Shown: positions 1 to 9,298 of the stretch, one piece after another
Numbering within the stretch: the first letter of the stretch is position 1
Layout: each line of letters opens with the position of its first letter
DNA from: Membranihabitans marinus
Lineage (GTDB): Bacteria; Bacteroidota; Bacteroidia; Chitinophagales; Saprospiraceae
NCBI RefSeq assembly: GCF_019802045.1
Contig: NZ_JAHVHU010000006.1
Coordinates: 310,001-374,000 of the forward strand
Reading direction: 5' to 3'
Length of the DNA: 64,000 nucleotides
Notes under the pieces: generated by a model
The model's input: only the letters and a program-made list of their open reading frames with translations
The model's database searches: none
Told to the model about the DNA's origin: nothing
Made by a program: the position numbers and the translations under genes

Positions 1-2223
1 CCGACTCAGTTGGATGGGGTTTGCCACAAATCCCTGCCAACCTGCCAGGTTTTCTCCATTGAACATGGAAACAAATCCTTTCCTGTCTTCTGCGGGTACT
101 GACTCGATGTATGTTTTTATATTCTCTTTAAAATATTCCGAGTCAGGTCCACTAACGATTTCACGAGCCTGCTCGAGCAGATCGAGCGCTAATGAATCTT
201 TCAGGCCATCATCATTCTGAGGTCCGGGCATGACAACACTCATGATACCTTTTGCGGCAGCATTTTGTACAGATCCGGTGGTATTTTCCAGGTAATCTCC
301 AATGGTTAAGAGCGCATAGTAATCACGGTAACTTCCTATTTTTCCGATGATTTCAACCTTATTGGTAGAATACTTCACCTGATCATACAACTGCTGCAGA
401 TACAATATCTTACGCACATCTGACCAATCCGCCCGATCGATTATACTAAGCGCCGCTTTCAATGCATTATCATATACTTCTTCATTCTCCAGCAACCTCA
501 TCACATCTTTTACGAGAGTGGGATCAGCCCACTCGCCCACCGTAGTAAGTAGTTGATTAGTAGCGGCAACATCATTACCATTCAAAATCTTCTTTGCCAT
601 CATGCTCGGTTTATCCCCCGACAAATGTCCGATCAGCGGGATAAAGTTATTCTTGTGGCTTCCTTCGATCGACGCCAACAACTGAGGCTCCCATTCCGTT
701 CCAGAACTTTTTGAAAGCATCTTATCCAGCGTAGATTGAGTAACCTTGACCTGATCCTCTGACACTTTGTTCAGCAAATCCAGCACTTGGGGAATATTTT
801 TTGAGGCACCCAATTTGCCCAACGATCGTATCGCCACCTGTTGTAGTTGTCCATCCGCTTCCGAAGCATATTTATATACGTTATCAAAATAACGTTCATC
901 GCCCCGATCTGCGACAATCGGAATCAACTGGATCTTCGTGGCGTCGTCGACGTTAGAAAGCACAGAAACCACCTGGTTAATGTTTTTCTTATCGGTAGAC
1001 ATTTTTAATGCCGTCACAGCTGCATTTTTCACGGCGGTATTACTGGTGGATTGGAGAAAGTCCAATACATCGTTTTGTGCATCAGTTCCATGAAGTTCTG
1101 CCAACCCAATGACCGCTTGGGCAGCTACCAAAGTGTCCGAACTCTTCATTCCGGAACGAACCAGATCTTCACTGCCGGCCCAGGCTTGCCGGGTCAATAC
1201 CCGAATCGCATCAGCTCTGGCTGCCGGAGTAGATTTTTCGATCGATGACACCAGCGCGTCATACTGTCCTGAATTTATAAACGATAAAGCATGAGCTGCG
1301 GCAACAGCGGATTCATGACCGGATGCAAAGGCTGCTTTGACTTCTGCGATTGCTTTGTCTGGAGCCACACGTGCCAACTGATAAGTTCCCAAAGCTTGCA
1401 GTTTCTGATTCTCATTCTTCAAAATATTTTTTAAATACCGAACAGCTTCTTCCTGCTTCCCGTTTTCAGCGAGGGAGTGTCCGAATTTAATAATGGCATC
1501 CAGTTCAACGGGATCTGGATCATTTGCCGCCAGATCAACAAAATAGTCCACGAACTTTACATCGCCACTTTCTGCAAGCCCATTCAAGATCAGCTGACCA
1601 AGTGTTCCCTGACTATTAGCCATACTTGGATTTAGCACCCTATCCTGCATACCAAATCGCGGATCTGCAAGCACTTTATAGATTTTGAACCGGGTTCGAT
1701 TATCCGCCTTGTCCATCGCAGACCATATAATCGCTCCGCTCGTCTCAGAAGGCCGCATCTCGAGAATATCCATAATCCGCATTTGCAAATTACGCTCGGC
1801 AAGCAACGGTTTTAGTAAGCTTACCTGGTCTTCCGGCATGAAAAAAGAAAGTTCTTCCAGCAATGCTACTGGCAATTCACCCGTTGGATGGTCGGATACA
1901 CTTTCTACGAAGGCTTCTGCAAATTGGCTGCGGACGCCTTTACTTGCAGAAGACAAGAATTTGCCAATCCCGGAAAAAGCCAATTCTAGCTGGGCACGTT
2001 CTTTGCCTTCACTGTCGTTGTACAGTCGCGTCAATTCGTCCACCACTTGGGGGCCCAGATTGACCAGCTCTTGCATGGTCTTTTTGTAGGTTTCCTGATT
2101 ACTGGCGGGAAGTAAATTTAGTGCATCAGCTACTTTGGTTTCAAAAGTACGCTGATCTTGAGACAGTCCTGCCTGAACTGTCACCAATGAAATCATAAAA
2201 ATTAAAATATATTGAAATTTCAT
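1..2223 (-). CDS. Secreted HEAT-repeat protein with C-terminal DUF1080 domain (partial)
   Basis: The frame is open for 741 codons from an ATG at 2223 to the window edge, so the 3' end is missing. It starts with a signal peptide (MKFQYILIFMISLVTVQAG). Most of the protein is helical repeats of HEAT/ARM character, with recurring phrases such as AIRSLGKLGAS and AVTALKM. The last visible residues (KGFVSMFNGENLAGWQGF) match the opening of DUF1080, the 3-keto-disaccharide hydrolase/concanavalin-like fold, which normally runs about 180 residues more. The gene lies 67 nt downstream of a Tat-exported Gfo/Idh/MocA oxidoreductase on the same strand, a common partner of DUF1080 proteins, so the pair probably acts on oxidised glycosides in the periplasm or at the surface. 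The HEAT and DUF1080 calls rest on sequence character; the substrate is not visible. Confidence 0.85.
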   Translation of the reverse strand, partial: MKFQYILIFMISLVTVQAGLSQDQRTFETKVADALNLLPASNQETYKKTMQELVNLGPQVVDELTRLYNDSEGKERAQLELAFSGIGKFLSSASKGVRSQFAEAFVESVSDHPTGELPVALLEELSFFMPEDQVSLLKPLLAERNLQMRIMDILEMRPSETSGAIIWSAMDKADNRTRFKIYKVLADPRFGMQDRVLNPSMANSQGTLGQLILNGLAESGDVKFVDYFVDLAANDPDPVELDAIIKFGHSLAENGKQEEAVRYLKNILKNENQKLQALGTYQLARVAPDKAIAEVKAAFASGHESAVAAAHALSFINSGQYDALVSSIEKSTPAARADAIRVLTRQAWAGSEDLVRSGMKSSDTLVAAQAVIGLAELHGTDAQNDVLDFLQSTSNTAVKNAAVTALKMSTDKKNINQVVSVLSNVDDATKIQLIPIVADRGDERYFDNVYKYASEADGQLQQVAIRSLGKLGASKNIPQVLDLLNKVSEDQVKVTQSTLDKMLSKSSGTEWEPQLLASIEGSHKNNFIPLIGHLSGDKPSMMAKKILNGNDVAATNQLLTTVGEWADPTLVKDVMRLLENEEVYDNALKAALSIIDRADWSDVRKILYLQQLYDQVKYSTNKVEIIGKIGSYRDYYALLTIGDYLENTTGSVQNAAAKGIMSVVMPGPQNDDGLKDSLALDLLEQAREIVSGPDSEYFKENIKTYIESVPAEDRKGFVSMFNGENLAGWQGFVANPIQLSR

Positions 2224-2290
2224 ATTGATATTTTGAAATGTATAGATGTCGTTCTTAATCAAAAAATTACTATAGAGATTCGGTATTTTA

Positions 2291-3550
2291 TTACAAAGTC
2301 CAGTGACCACGCATGGGCTGATTAATCATGGCATTGGCTCCCGGGTCATCAATAAACCGTTGCGCTACCGGATCAAATTTGAGGTTCCGCCCCAGACGCA
2401 AAGCCACTTTCCCCATATTGATTAAGGTACAGCTTCGATGGCCGTTGAGTTCATGAAGTGGAAATTTTTGCCGGGTACGAACGGATTCATTGAAGCTTTG
2501 TATCTGCGGAGCCGGATCCGGTAAGCTATCGATAAGTCCATGGACATCAGCGATGGATGATTCCATGCCTTTATTCAGCCAGCCATCCGGTCCTTCCAGG
2601 AACTTGGCATCCTTATCTTTATTCTCTCCGTCCAGTATAATCTGACAACCATCATCATAGGTATACGTAATCCGGCGCCAGGTCGTCACAGCCTCCGGGT
2701 GCTGCTGTGGGGCGTCCACCTCCACGCTAATCGGACTGGTGTGATCCTTTTCCAGCAAATATTGAACGGGATCCATATAATGTTGGCCCATATCTCCCAA
2801 TCCACCGCCATCATAATCCCAATATCCTCTAAAGTTTGCATGCACCCGGTCTTCATTGTACGGCTTATACGGCGCCGGTCCGAGCCACATATTATAATTC
2901 AGTGCTTCCGGAACAGGCTGTGGCTCCAGATTGGTTTTCCCACTCCAATAAAATTTCCAATTAAAACCAGTAACTCCACTAATCGTGGCTTTCAGCGGCC
3001 ACCCCAGAGCTCTGTTTTCCACCAGTTTTTTGATGGGCTTCACAGGAACACCCATTCCGTAAAAGTTGGAACGGAAACGAAACCAGGTATTTAAACGAAA
3101 CATCCGGTCATGGCGTTGCACGGCATCGATCACAGCCTGCCCCTCTCCGATGGTTCTGGTCATGGGTTTTTCACACCAAATGTCCTTCCCTGCTTTCGCT
3201 GCTTCCACGGCCATAATTCCATGCCAATGCGGCGGCGTGGCAATATGGACCACATCAATATCGGGATTCTGAAGAAATTCTCTAAAATCTGAATAGGTGG
3301 CCACATCATTACCTGCGAGTCTTCGAGCTCTGTCCAAATGATCCGCATCGACATCGCAGATCGCAATGGTCCTTCCTTCATACTTGAGGTGGCCGCGCCC
3401 CATGGCACCCACTCCGATAATGCCCTTGGTTATCTCATCTGATGGTGCGGTAAAGCGGTTCCCGCCTAATACATGACGAGGTACAATGGTGAATGCTGCA
3501 GCAGCCATACCAGTGGTTCTTAAAAAATTCCTTCTACTTTCCTTTTTCAT
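2291..3550 (-). CDS. Gfo/Idh/MocA family oxidoreductase, Tat-exported
   Basis: A 419-residue NAD(P)-dependent oxidoreductase. The N-terminus has a twin-arginine signal (SRRNFLRTTGMAAAAF), so it should be exported folded with its cofactor. The Rossmann motif GVGAMG is at residues 46-51 and is followed by the ICDVD acid that ends beta-2. The family signature EKP is at 127-129 (CEKPMTRTIGEGQ). The C-terminal substrate domain holds GGGLGDMGQHYMDP, typical of the secreted members of this family in Bacteroidota and Planctomycetota. It is first in a probable two-gene operon with the HEAT/DUF1080 gene. Together they suggest oxidation or hydrolysis of 3-keto sugars or related glycosides. The exact sugar cannot be read from the sequence. 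Confidence 0.92.
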   Translation of the reverse strand: MKKESRRNFLRTTGMAAAAFTIVPRHVLGGNRFTAPSDEITKGIIGVGAMGRGHLKYEGRTIAICDVDADHLDRARRLAGNDVATYSDFREFLQNPDIDVVHIATPPHWHGIMAVEAAKAGKDIWCEKPMTRTIGEGQAVIDAVQRHDRMFRLNTWFRFRSNFYGMGVPVKPIKKLVENRALGWPLKATISGVTGFNWKFYWSGKTNLEPQPVPEALNYNMWLGPAPYKPYNEDRVHANFRGYWDYDGGGLGDMGQHYMDPVQYLLEKDHTSPISVEVDAPQQHPEAVTTWRRITYTYDDGCQIILDGENKDKDAKFLEGPDGWLNKGMESSIADVHGLIDSLPDPAPQIQSFNESVRTRQKFPLHELNGHRSCTLINMGKVALRLGRNLKFDPVAQRFIDDPGANAMINQPMRGHWTL

Positions 3551-3765
3551 ATGATTTTGGTATTCTAATTAGATGATTCAACAAATGACGCCGATGGTTT
3601 TGCCATGACGTTTTCACTTCTACAAAACGATCAAATATTGCGATCATTTTATGCAAAGCGTATATCAGACTGGCTTCGAGTCTGCTTTGCTACAAAAGCT
3701 CAAGATAAAATAATAATCACTCCCAAAATAATGCCCCGTTGCAATCATGAATTTTTAATAGAACT

Positions 3766-4251
3766 TTAAAAGTTCTTCTTTCGGTAAACACCGCATTTCA
3801 AATAGATCAACTCGTAATCAGGGGAATCTCTGATGGCCACTAATTTCATCTGCCGTAGGACTTGCAATGCGGTGTTCATCTCACTTTTCGATGGTGCAAG
3901 TACCCGGATGGTGCCGGGAGAGATCTCGATCTCATACAAAAACTGATCGGCTTTGATAGCTCCGATTTCGATCGTGATCAACGATTCGGGGTTACTGCTG
4001 AAGTTTGTATTGGCGTGATCCAGTATTCGTTGGGCATCGTGAATATAAGAACCCGCGATATTTGTCAGGGTAATGACCGTATTCTCATCCCAATGGTAAA
4101 ATCCGGGGTGGTAATCTATGGAGTCTACCATGGTTTTCCCTGCTTCCGAAGGGTGCCCCTGAGCCACTCCTTGTCCCCGAATTGTAAGAAATAGAATCAG
4201 GATAAAAAAGATCAACCGATCACCTGTTTGATGGGCTACTATTTGTTTCAT
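3766..4251 (-). pseudogene. Truncated GH20-type N-terminal domain, probable hexosaminidase remnant
   Basis: An open frame of 161 residues from the ATG at 4251 (a GTG two codons upstream is also possible). It begins with a signal-like hydrophobic stretch (LIFFILILFLTIRGQGVAQ). Residues about 90-145 (YEIEISPGTIRVLAPSKSEM, then NTALQVLRQM) resemble the domain that precedes the catalytic barrel of family 20 beta-hexosaminidases. The end of the frame, RDSPDYELIYLKCGVYRKKN, can be laid against the usual start of the GH20 barrel, but the catalytic domain is absent and a stop follows. This suggests a decayed or truncated gene rather than a complete enzyme. It could instead be a short secreted protein of unknown function. 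It is divergent from the MATE gene. Confidence 0.45.
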
Positions 4252-4314
4252 GATCACAACAATATAAGGGATTATATCCGCATATTTGCATCGTAATTCT
4301 AAATCATCTACACC

Positions 4315-5658
4315 TTGAGCACGTTAAACCGACGTATTATTGCTGTCTCTATCCCCATTATTCTGGGGAATATGACTCAGATTATGCTGGGCATCATTGA
4401 CAGCGCCATGGTGGGTTCTATTGACTCCGTGTTGCTGGCCGGATCGGCATTGGTCAACAACATCTTATCCATTCCATACATCATGGGCATCGGATTGTCC
4501 TACGCCATATCACCGCTTGTCGCTACGGCCAACGGGAACGATGAAAAAGAACGAAGTTTTCACATCGCCGCCAATGGATTCTTACTCTGCGCCATCTTTG
4601 CGATCGTAGTCGGTGTCGGCATTCACTGGGGAGCTGACATTGTTTTTCATCTTGACCAGGATATAGCTGTAGCCAATGTTTCCCGGGACTACCTTATAAT
4701 CATGGGATGGTCGACCGTTCCCATGCTGATGTTTCTGGCTTTGAAGCAGTTCACCGATGGCCTGGAATTCACCCGGACCGGGATGTATCTGGCCCTGGCA
4801 TCCATCCCCCTCAATGCCATCCTCAATTACCTCTTTATTTTTGGAAAACTGGGATTACCACGATATGAATTATTTGGTGCAGGAATTGGTACTCTGATCA
4901 CCCGGATCCTCATTTTTTTCGCACTACTTTGGATCATACTAAAGACCGATAAATACGCACCTTACCGGGAAAAGCTTCAAGATTCGATCAAGATCAAAAC
5001 CCGTACTTTACAGCGGTTGCTAAAAATCGGCATACCTTCCAGTCTGCAGTATGCCATGGAATCCGGCGCTTTTGCAGTATCGGGAATTATGATTGGCTGG
5101 CTTGGGGCCGTTCAACTGGCTGCTCATCAGATCGCCATTAGCATCGCTGCGTTGACGTTCATGGTGTCCATCGGATTATCAGCTGCCGGATCCATTCTGG
5201 TCGGCAATTACCTGGGCCGCCGGGATCTGGAAACCGCCAGAACGGTGGGCAAAAACACGCTGATCATGGGACTGGTCTATGGTATCGCATGCGCCATATT
5301 ATTTGTCATCACCAATGAGTACATCCCCTATTTTTTCAACGATGAACCTCAGGTAATTGCATATGCAGCGGTACTGCTGATTTTTGCCGGGATATTTCAG
5401 ATCTCTGATGCCATCCAGGCCATTAGTGTGGGGCTATTGCGGGGTTTGCATGATGTCAAAATCCCTACGCTGTATATTTCAATTGCTTACTGGATCATCG
5501 GAATTCCCTTCGGATATTATCTGGCTTTTCACGCAGGTATGGAAGCCCGGGGAATCTGGATCGGGCTGGTTACCGGTTTGTCGATTGCAGCAGTGACCAT
5601 GACCTACCGTTTTTTCAGAATTTCCAGGGATGGAGCGGTGCTGGCGAAGGTGGACTAG
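4315..5658 (+). CDS. MATE family efflux transporter
   Basis: A 447-residue membrane protein with about 12 hydrophobic segments, the usual MATE size. The start reads NRRIIAVSIPIILGNMTQIM followed by DSAMVGSID, the typical beginning of the DinF/NorM-like branch; two homologous halves can be followed (SSLQYAMESGAFAVSGIMIG opens the second). It would export cationic drugs or metabolites in exchange for Na+ or H+. The start codon is TTG: an in-frame TAA lies just upstream at 4300-4302, and the next methionine would remove the first transmembrane segment. The stop codon TAG is also the first unit of a 9-bp tandem repeat. It is divergent from the truncated hexosaminidase. Confidence 0.9.
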   Translation: MSTLNRRIIAVSIPIILGNMTQIMLGIIDSAMVGSIDSVLLAGSALVNNILSIPYIMGIGLSYAISPLVATANGNDEKERSFHIAANGFLLCAIFAIVVGVGIHWGADIVFHLDQDIAVANVSRDYLIIMGWSTVPMLMFLALKQFTDGLEFTRTGMYLALASIPLNAILNYLFIFGKLGLPRYELFGAGIGTLITRILIFFALLWIILKTDKYAPYREKLQDSIKIKTRTLQRLLKIGIPSSLQYAMESGAFAVSGIMIGWLGAVQLAAHQIAISIAALTFMVSIGLSAAGSILVGNYLGRRDLETARTVGKNTLIMGLVYGIACAILFVITNEYIPYFFNDEPQVIAYAAVLLIFAGIFQISDAIQAISVGLLRGLHDVKIPTLYISIAYWIIGIPFGYYLAFHAGMEARGIWIGLVTGLSIAAVTMTYRFFRISRDGAVLAKVD

Positions 5659-5791
5659 GATGACTAGGATGGCTAGGATGAGTAGGATGGGTAGGATGGG
5701 TAGGATTAACTAGGATGAGTAGGATGACTAGGATTAACTAGAATGACTAGGATACTAGGATGGGTTGCATGACTAGGATGGGTAGGATCAC
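5656..5791 (+). repeat. 9-bp tandem repeat TAGGATGRN starting at the MATE stop codon
   Basis: About 15 consecutive units of 8-10 bp, all built on TAGGATG (TAGGATGAC, TAGGATGGC, TAGGATGAG, TAGGATGGG, TAGGATTAAC and so on), occupy 5656-5791. The first three bases of the first unit are the TAG stop codon of the MATE gene. No gene reads through it convincingly. It is the longest of several stop-anchored tandem repeats in this window. Confidence 0.9.
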
Positions 5792-5934
5792 GTGGATGGA
5801 AGGAGTTTGCGGATTGTCTGGTGCGTAGAAAGAAGAACGCTTCCTGCGGGTGAACGTATAATGTGTGATTAAAATGCGTAAGCCGGATCGCTTCCGCACT
5901 TCTCCAAAGCTGCAACCTTCTTCCGCAACCAATT

Positions 5935-6384
5935 TTATTTCTCTCCATACAGAATACTATCCGGAAACGGAGGTGTGGCAAAATCAGAAAGCCTTTCATA
6001 AATGCCGCTTTTCATAGGAAGATCTTCTTGTTTTTCCACCGGGCCAAAGACCTCAATGGTCGTATCCGTCAATTCCTGAATCTTGAGGTACTGTCCCTCA
6101 TTGGTATATATTAATTTCCATTTCTTTTTATGGTCAAAATCCTCCAATCTTTCCATGTAGAAATCGGACAGGATGGTGTCGCGAGTAGCAAAGAAAAATT
6201 GGGGTGTAGCAATCTGTCTTGGCCCAATCTTAACAGATCCTACTGAAAAAAAATGAGAAGTATCAGAAACGTTCTGCCAATGCCAGGTCCACCACTTCGA
6301 TTCTTTAAACAAATTTTTTTCTGTAGTACATGAAAAGAAAGTCAGCAAACCTATGGACAAAAGAATTATATTAGAGATTTTCAT
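5935..6384 (-). CDS. Hypothetical lipoprotein
   Basis: 149 residues beginning MKISNIILLSIGLLTFFSC, a lipoprotein signal with the lipobox at FFSC, so the mature protein would be anchored in a membrane through Cys19. The mature part is rich in aromatic residues near its start (KWWTWHWQNVSD) and mostly beta-predicted, with no family I recognise. It is a single-gene unit between the 9-bp repeat block and a hairpin-containing spacer. It is probably a real gene because of the clean signal peptide and plausible length; function unknown. Confidence 0.7.
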   Translation of the reverse strand: MKISNIILLSIGLLTFFSCTTEKNLFKESKWWTWHWQNVSDTSHFFSVGSVKIGPRQIATPQFFFATRDTILSDFYMERLEDFDHKKKWKLIYTNEGQYLKIQELTDTTIEVFGPVEKQEDLPMKSGIYERLSDFATPPFPDSILYGEK

Positions 6385-6507
6385 CTCAGTAGAATTTAAT
6401 TATGGCCGGATATTGGTATATGTTTTTGAACGAATCTTGTTGATTTAACTATTTCAAAAAATCAGACACAATTACATTTCTTTCAGCACAAGTTTTATAA
6501 TGTAGAC

Positions 6508-6531
6508 GGTCCCCAATTCTTATTGGGGACC
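6508..6531. repeat. Perfect 10-bp hairpin in a gene-free spacer
   Basis: The arms GGTCCCCAAT and ATTGGGGACC enclose the loop TCTT. It sits in the 348-nt spacer 6385-6732 between two minus-strand genes, 202 nt downstream of the Bcr/CflA stop. No T-run follows directly on either strand, so it is not a textbook intrinsic terminator. The rest of the spacer holds an A-run (about 6559-6566) and a short CCCGATAGCTATGC stretch but no gene I can support. It may be a repetitive extragenic element or an RNA-end structure. Confidence 0.5.
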
Positions 6532-6732
6532 AGTTCCGTACCTGTGAAGCGTGCATTAAAAAAAATCCCGTTGGGATAAAAGCCCCGATAGCTATGCATA
6601 CTTTCTAAAAGCAGGACCATGACAAATCGCGTCACACAAGAGACAGGCACGTTCCTCAAAAGACGGACGCACAAATCTAAGACAGACAAAATGCTCTTAC
6701 AACATTAGATAGTCAAAAGCAAGATGCTTTGA

Positions 6733-7953
6733 TTAAATTTTTGCCGGGGCCACTTCACGGCTGCGAGCCACATTCATTCGAAGCAACACGGTACCTGACA
6801 AAGAACAGATAAACATCACCACAAACAAGGGCAGACTGGACGCGCCCATCACCACACTGACGATGGCTGAGATCACGGCTCCGGTGAGCATTTGCATTCC
6901 ACCGATCAGCGCAGACGCAGATCCGGCCAATCTTTCGAATGGCGCCAGGGCCTGAGCCGTTGTATTGGGGGTGATGAATCCCAAACAAAAAAGAAAAAGC
7001 CAGATCCCGCCCATGGTAACGGTGTTGAATAAAGCGGGGATAAAGTAACCCACGATCACCCCGGCTGCCACGATGGTCTGAAACAGCATGGTTCGTCGGC
7101 TGACGATGGCACTTGTCCATCTTTTCAAAACCAAACGATTGATTTGTGCACCCAGAATGTACCCGCCGGCATTGAGCCCGAAAGTCCAACCAAAAGCTTC
7201 CTGGCTAAACCCCAACCGGTCCATATAAAGGAAGGAGGCACCGCTGATGTAAGCAAACAAACCCGCATAAGCCAGAGAACCCGCCAGGCTGTACTTCAAA
7301 AACCATGGATTTCGAAATATTTTGATATAATCCTGTACCACAGCCCGGGGTTTCAATGAAATCATCCGATCCGGTGTCTTACTCTCTTTTAGAAAAAAAG
7401 TGACTGAAAGCACGATCAAAAAAGCATAACAGGTCAAAAATAAAAAGATGGCCCGCCAGCTAAAATGGGCCACCAAATAGCCGCCCAGTGTCGGTCCTAC
7501 AATTGGTGCTATCCCCATGATCAACATCAAAGTGGAAAAAATTCCAGCAATTTCTTCCGGTGGAAATAAATCGCGCACTATGGCTTTGCTGGTGATCATT
7601 CCTATGCAACCGCCAAGCGCCATCAGAACACGAATACCAATAAAAAATTCAATGCTTGGTGTAAAATAAATAGCCAGTGCCGTCAGTGCAAATACCGATA
7701 CGCCAATCACCGTCGGCCACTTGCGTCCGTAGCGATCTGACAGTGGACCAAACATCAACTGACCGACCCCGATACCGATAAAGTAACTGGTCAGGGTATA
7801 TCCCACCTGATTTTTGTCTGTATTCAGGGATGCCGCAATATCATTGAAAGCAGGGAGATACATATCAATACTCAGAGGACCTATGGCAGCCATAGAGCCC
7901 AAAATGAGTATCAAACCCAGTCTACTGTTTTCCCGTTTGCCTTTCTTTCTCAA
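6733..7953 (-). CDS. Bcr/CflA family drug-resistance MFS transporter
   Basis: A 406-residue major facilitator with 12 hydrophobic segments. The opening LILGSMAAIGPLSIDMYLPA is diagnostic of the Bcr/CflA (DHA1) subfamily, and MFS motif A is present as GPLSDRYGRK in the loop after TM2. The DHA1 motif C-like stretch GIAPIVGPTLGGYL is in TM5. It would export small hydrophobic compounds or dipeptides by proton antiport in the inner membrane. It appears to be transcribed alone. Two other exporters (MATE, RND) lie within 15 kb. Confidence 0.92.
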   Translation of the reverse strand: MRKKGKRENSRLGLILILGSMAAIGPLSIDMYLPAFNDIAASLNTDKNQVGYTLTSYFIGIGVGQLMFGPLSDRYGRKWPTVIGVSVFALTALAIYFTPSIEFFIGIRVLMALGGCIGMITSKAIVRDLFPPEEIAGIFSTLMLIMGIAPIVGPTLGGYLVAHFSWRAIFLFLTCYAFLIVLSVTFFLKESKTPDRMISLKPRAVVQDYIKIFRNPWFLKYSLAGSLAYAGLFAYISGASFLYMDRLGFSQEAFGWTFGLNAGGYILGAQINRLVLKRWTSAIVSRRTMLFQTIVAAGVIVGYFIPALFNTVTMGGIWLFLFCLGFITPNTTAQALAPFERLAGSASALIGGMQMLTGAVISAIVSVVMGASSLPLFVVMFICSLSGTVLLRMNVARSREVAPAKI

Positions 7954-8133
7954 AGAAATTTGGTTTTAAAAATAATATGGTTGTAAGTAACCACCTACCG
8001 AATAACTGACTAGGATTTTGGATATATATGATATTTTCCGACGAAATCCTGATAAATTCTTAGATGCATGCATCGGAATCTGTCCGTTTAATTCTTGTTC
8101 ACCAACTCAACAAATCAGCACCTCACCGTCTCC

Positions 8134-9084
8134 CTATTTCTCCCACAACGACTCCAGCGTATTCGGTGATCCTTCGATCGTCCAGGTGGTCCCGTCAATA
8201 TACCGAAGGTGTTGATCAAGACCGAGAATTTTTTCCATATCCTGCGGTGAAAGTGTCACTTCAGCCGCTTTAAAATTCTCCTCAATGCGCGATTTATTGA
8301 CTGATTTGGGGATCACCGCTACTCCGCGGTGGATCTGAAACGCAATCAACACCTGGGCAGGGGTCACCTCGTGTTGATCTGCTATCTCTCGGATCACCTC
8401 ATTTTCCAGAAGTACCGGGTGGCTGTCTTTGTTTCGCTGGGGCCGGTCATTACTACCCAACGGAGAATACGCTGTAAGCGGAATCCCGGAGGACCGGGAA
8501 TATTCGACCAGCTCCTTTTGTGCCAATAACGGATGCATTTCCACCTGATTCATTTCAGGCTTATGAGCGGAACTCTCAGACAGATGGTTCAGTTTCGGAA
8601 TGTTAAAATTGGATACCCCGATGTGTTTTGCCAGGCCTTTCTTTTTCAATTCGATCATGGCATTCCAGGTTTCCAACAAAGGAACATCAGCCAGATCATG
8701 AAAGTCATCCCCTTTGGACGGATAGGTCAATCCGTGGCGAATAGCCACCGGCCAGTGGATGAGATAAAGGTCTACAAAGTCGAGTTGCAAATCCTTCAAC
8801 GTTTTTTCGATGGCCGGCTGCACATGTTCTTTTTTATGAGAATCATTCCACAGTTTGGAGGTAATCCAGAGCTCATCTCGTTCGACAACCCCGGATTGAA
8901 ATAATTCGGACAAGGCTTCGCCGATCTCTGCTTCATTTCCGTAGATCGCGGCACAATCAATATGTCTGTACCCTGCATTTACAGCATCTATCACCGCTTG
9001 ATAAACTTCTCGCTCTCCTGACTTCCAGGTTCCTAACCCCAGAATAGGCATTGTATCTCCTTGACTAAATCGAATGGTCCGCAT
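8134..9084 (-). CDS. Aldo/keto reductase
   Basis: A 316-residue cytosolic NADPH-dependent reductase of the AKR superfamily. The catalytic tetrad is intact at family positions: Asp43 and Tyr48 in HIDCAAIYGNE, Lys77 in ITSKLWND and His110 in YLIHWPVA. The cofactor-binding signature near the end reads VAVIPKSVNKSRIEENF. The length is typical of AKR1-like enzymes that reduce aldehydes or xylose-type sugars. The specific substrate cannot be told. It is monocistronic, and 180 nt separate it from the Bcr/CflA gene downstream on the same strand. Confidence 0.93.
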   Translation of the reverse strand: MRTIRFSQGDTMPILGLGTWKSGEREVYQAVIDAVNAGYRHIDCAAIYGNEAEIGEALSELFQSGVVERDELWITSKLWNDSHKKEHVQPAIEKTLKDLQLDFVDLYLIHWPVAIRHGLTYPSKGDDFHDLADVPLLETWNAMIELKKKGLAKHIGVSNFNIPKLNHLSESSAHKPEMNQVEMHPLLAQKELVEYSRSSGIPLTAYSPLGSNDRPQRNKDSHPVLLENEVIREIADQHEVTPAQVLIAFQIHRGVAVIPKSVNKSRIEENFKAAEVTLSPQDMEKILGLDQHLRYIDGTTWTIEGSPNTLESLWEK

Positions 9085-9298
9085 AATTATTTTTTTATTT
9101 GACTTATTGACTACGTATCAGTATACTCCTTACCAACTATCGCCTGTTTCGATAGTTTAATGATCACTTCCATATTTTTTCAAAATAACCATTTTAAAAA
9201 AGACTTATCTATCTTTTTTCACAACAATTTTTGTGGTTTATTCGTAGAATTACCAATACACCCATGCGGCCATATTGTGTATTAAATTAGAATAAAAC

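Noticed and set aside
6495-6689. 64-codon frame over the hairpin spacer
   Set aside because: It reads through the 10-bp hairpin and an A-run and has no recognisable features.
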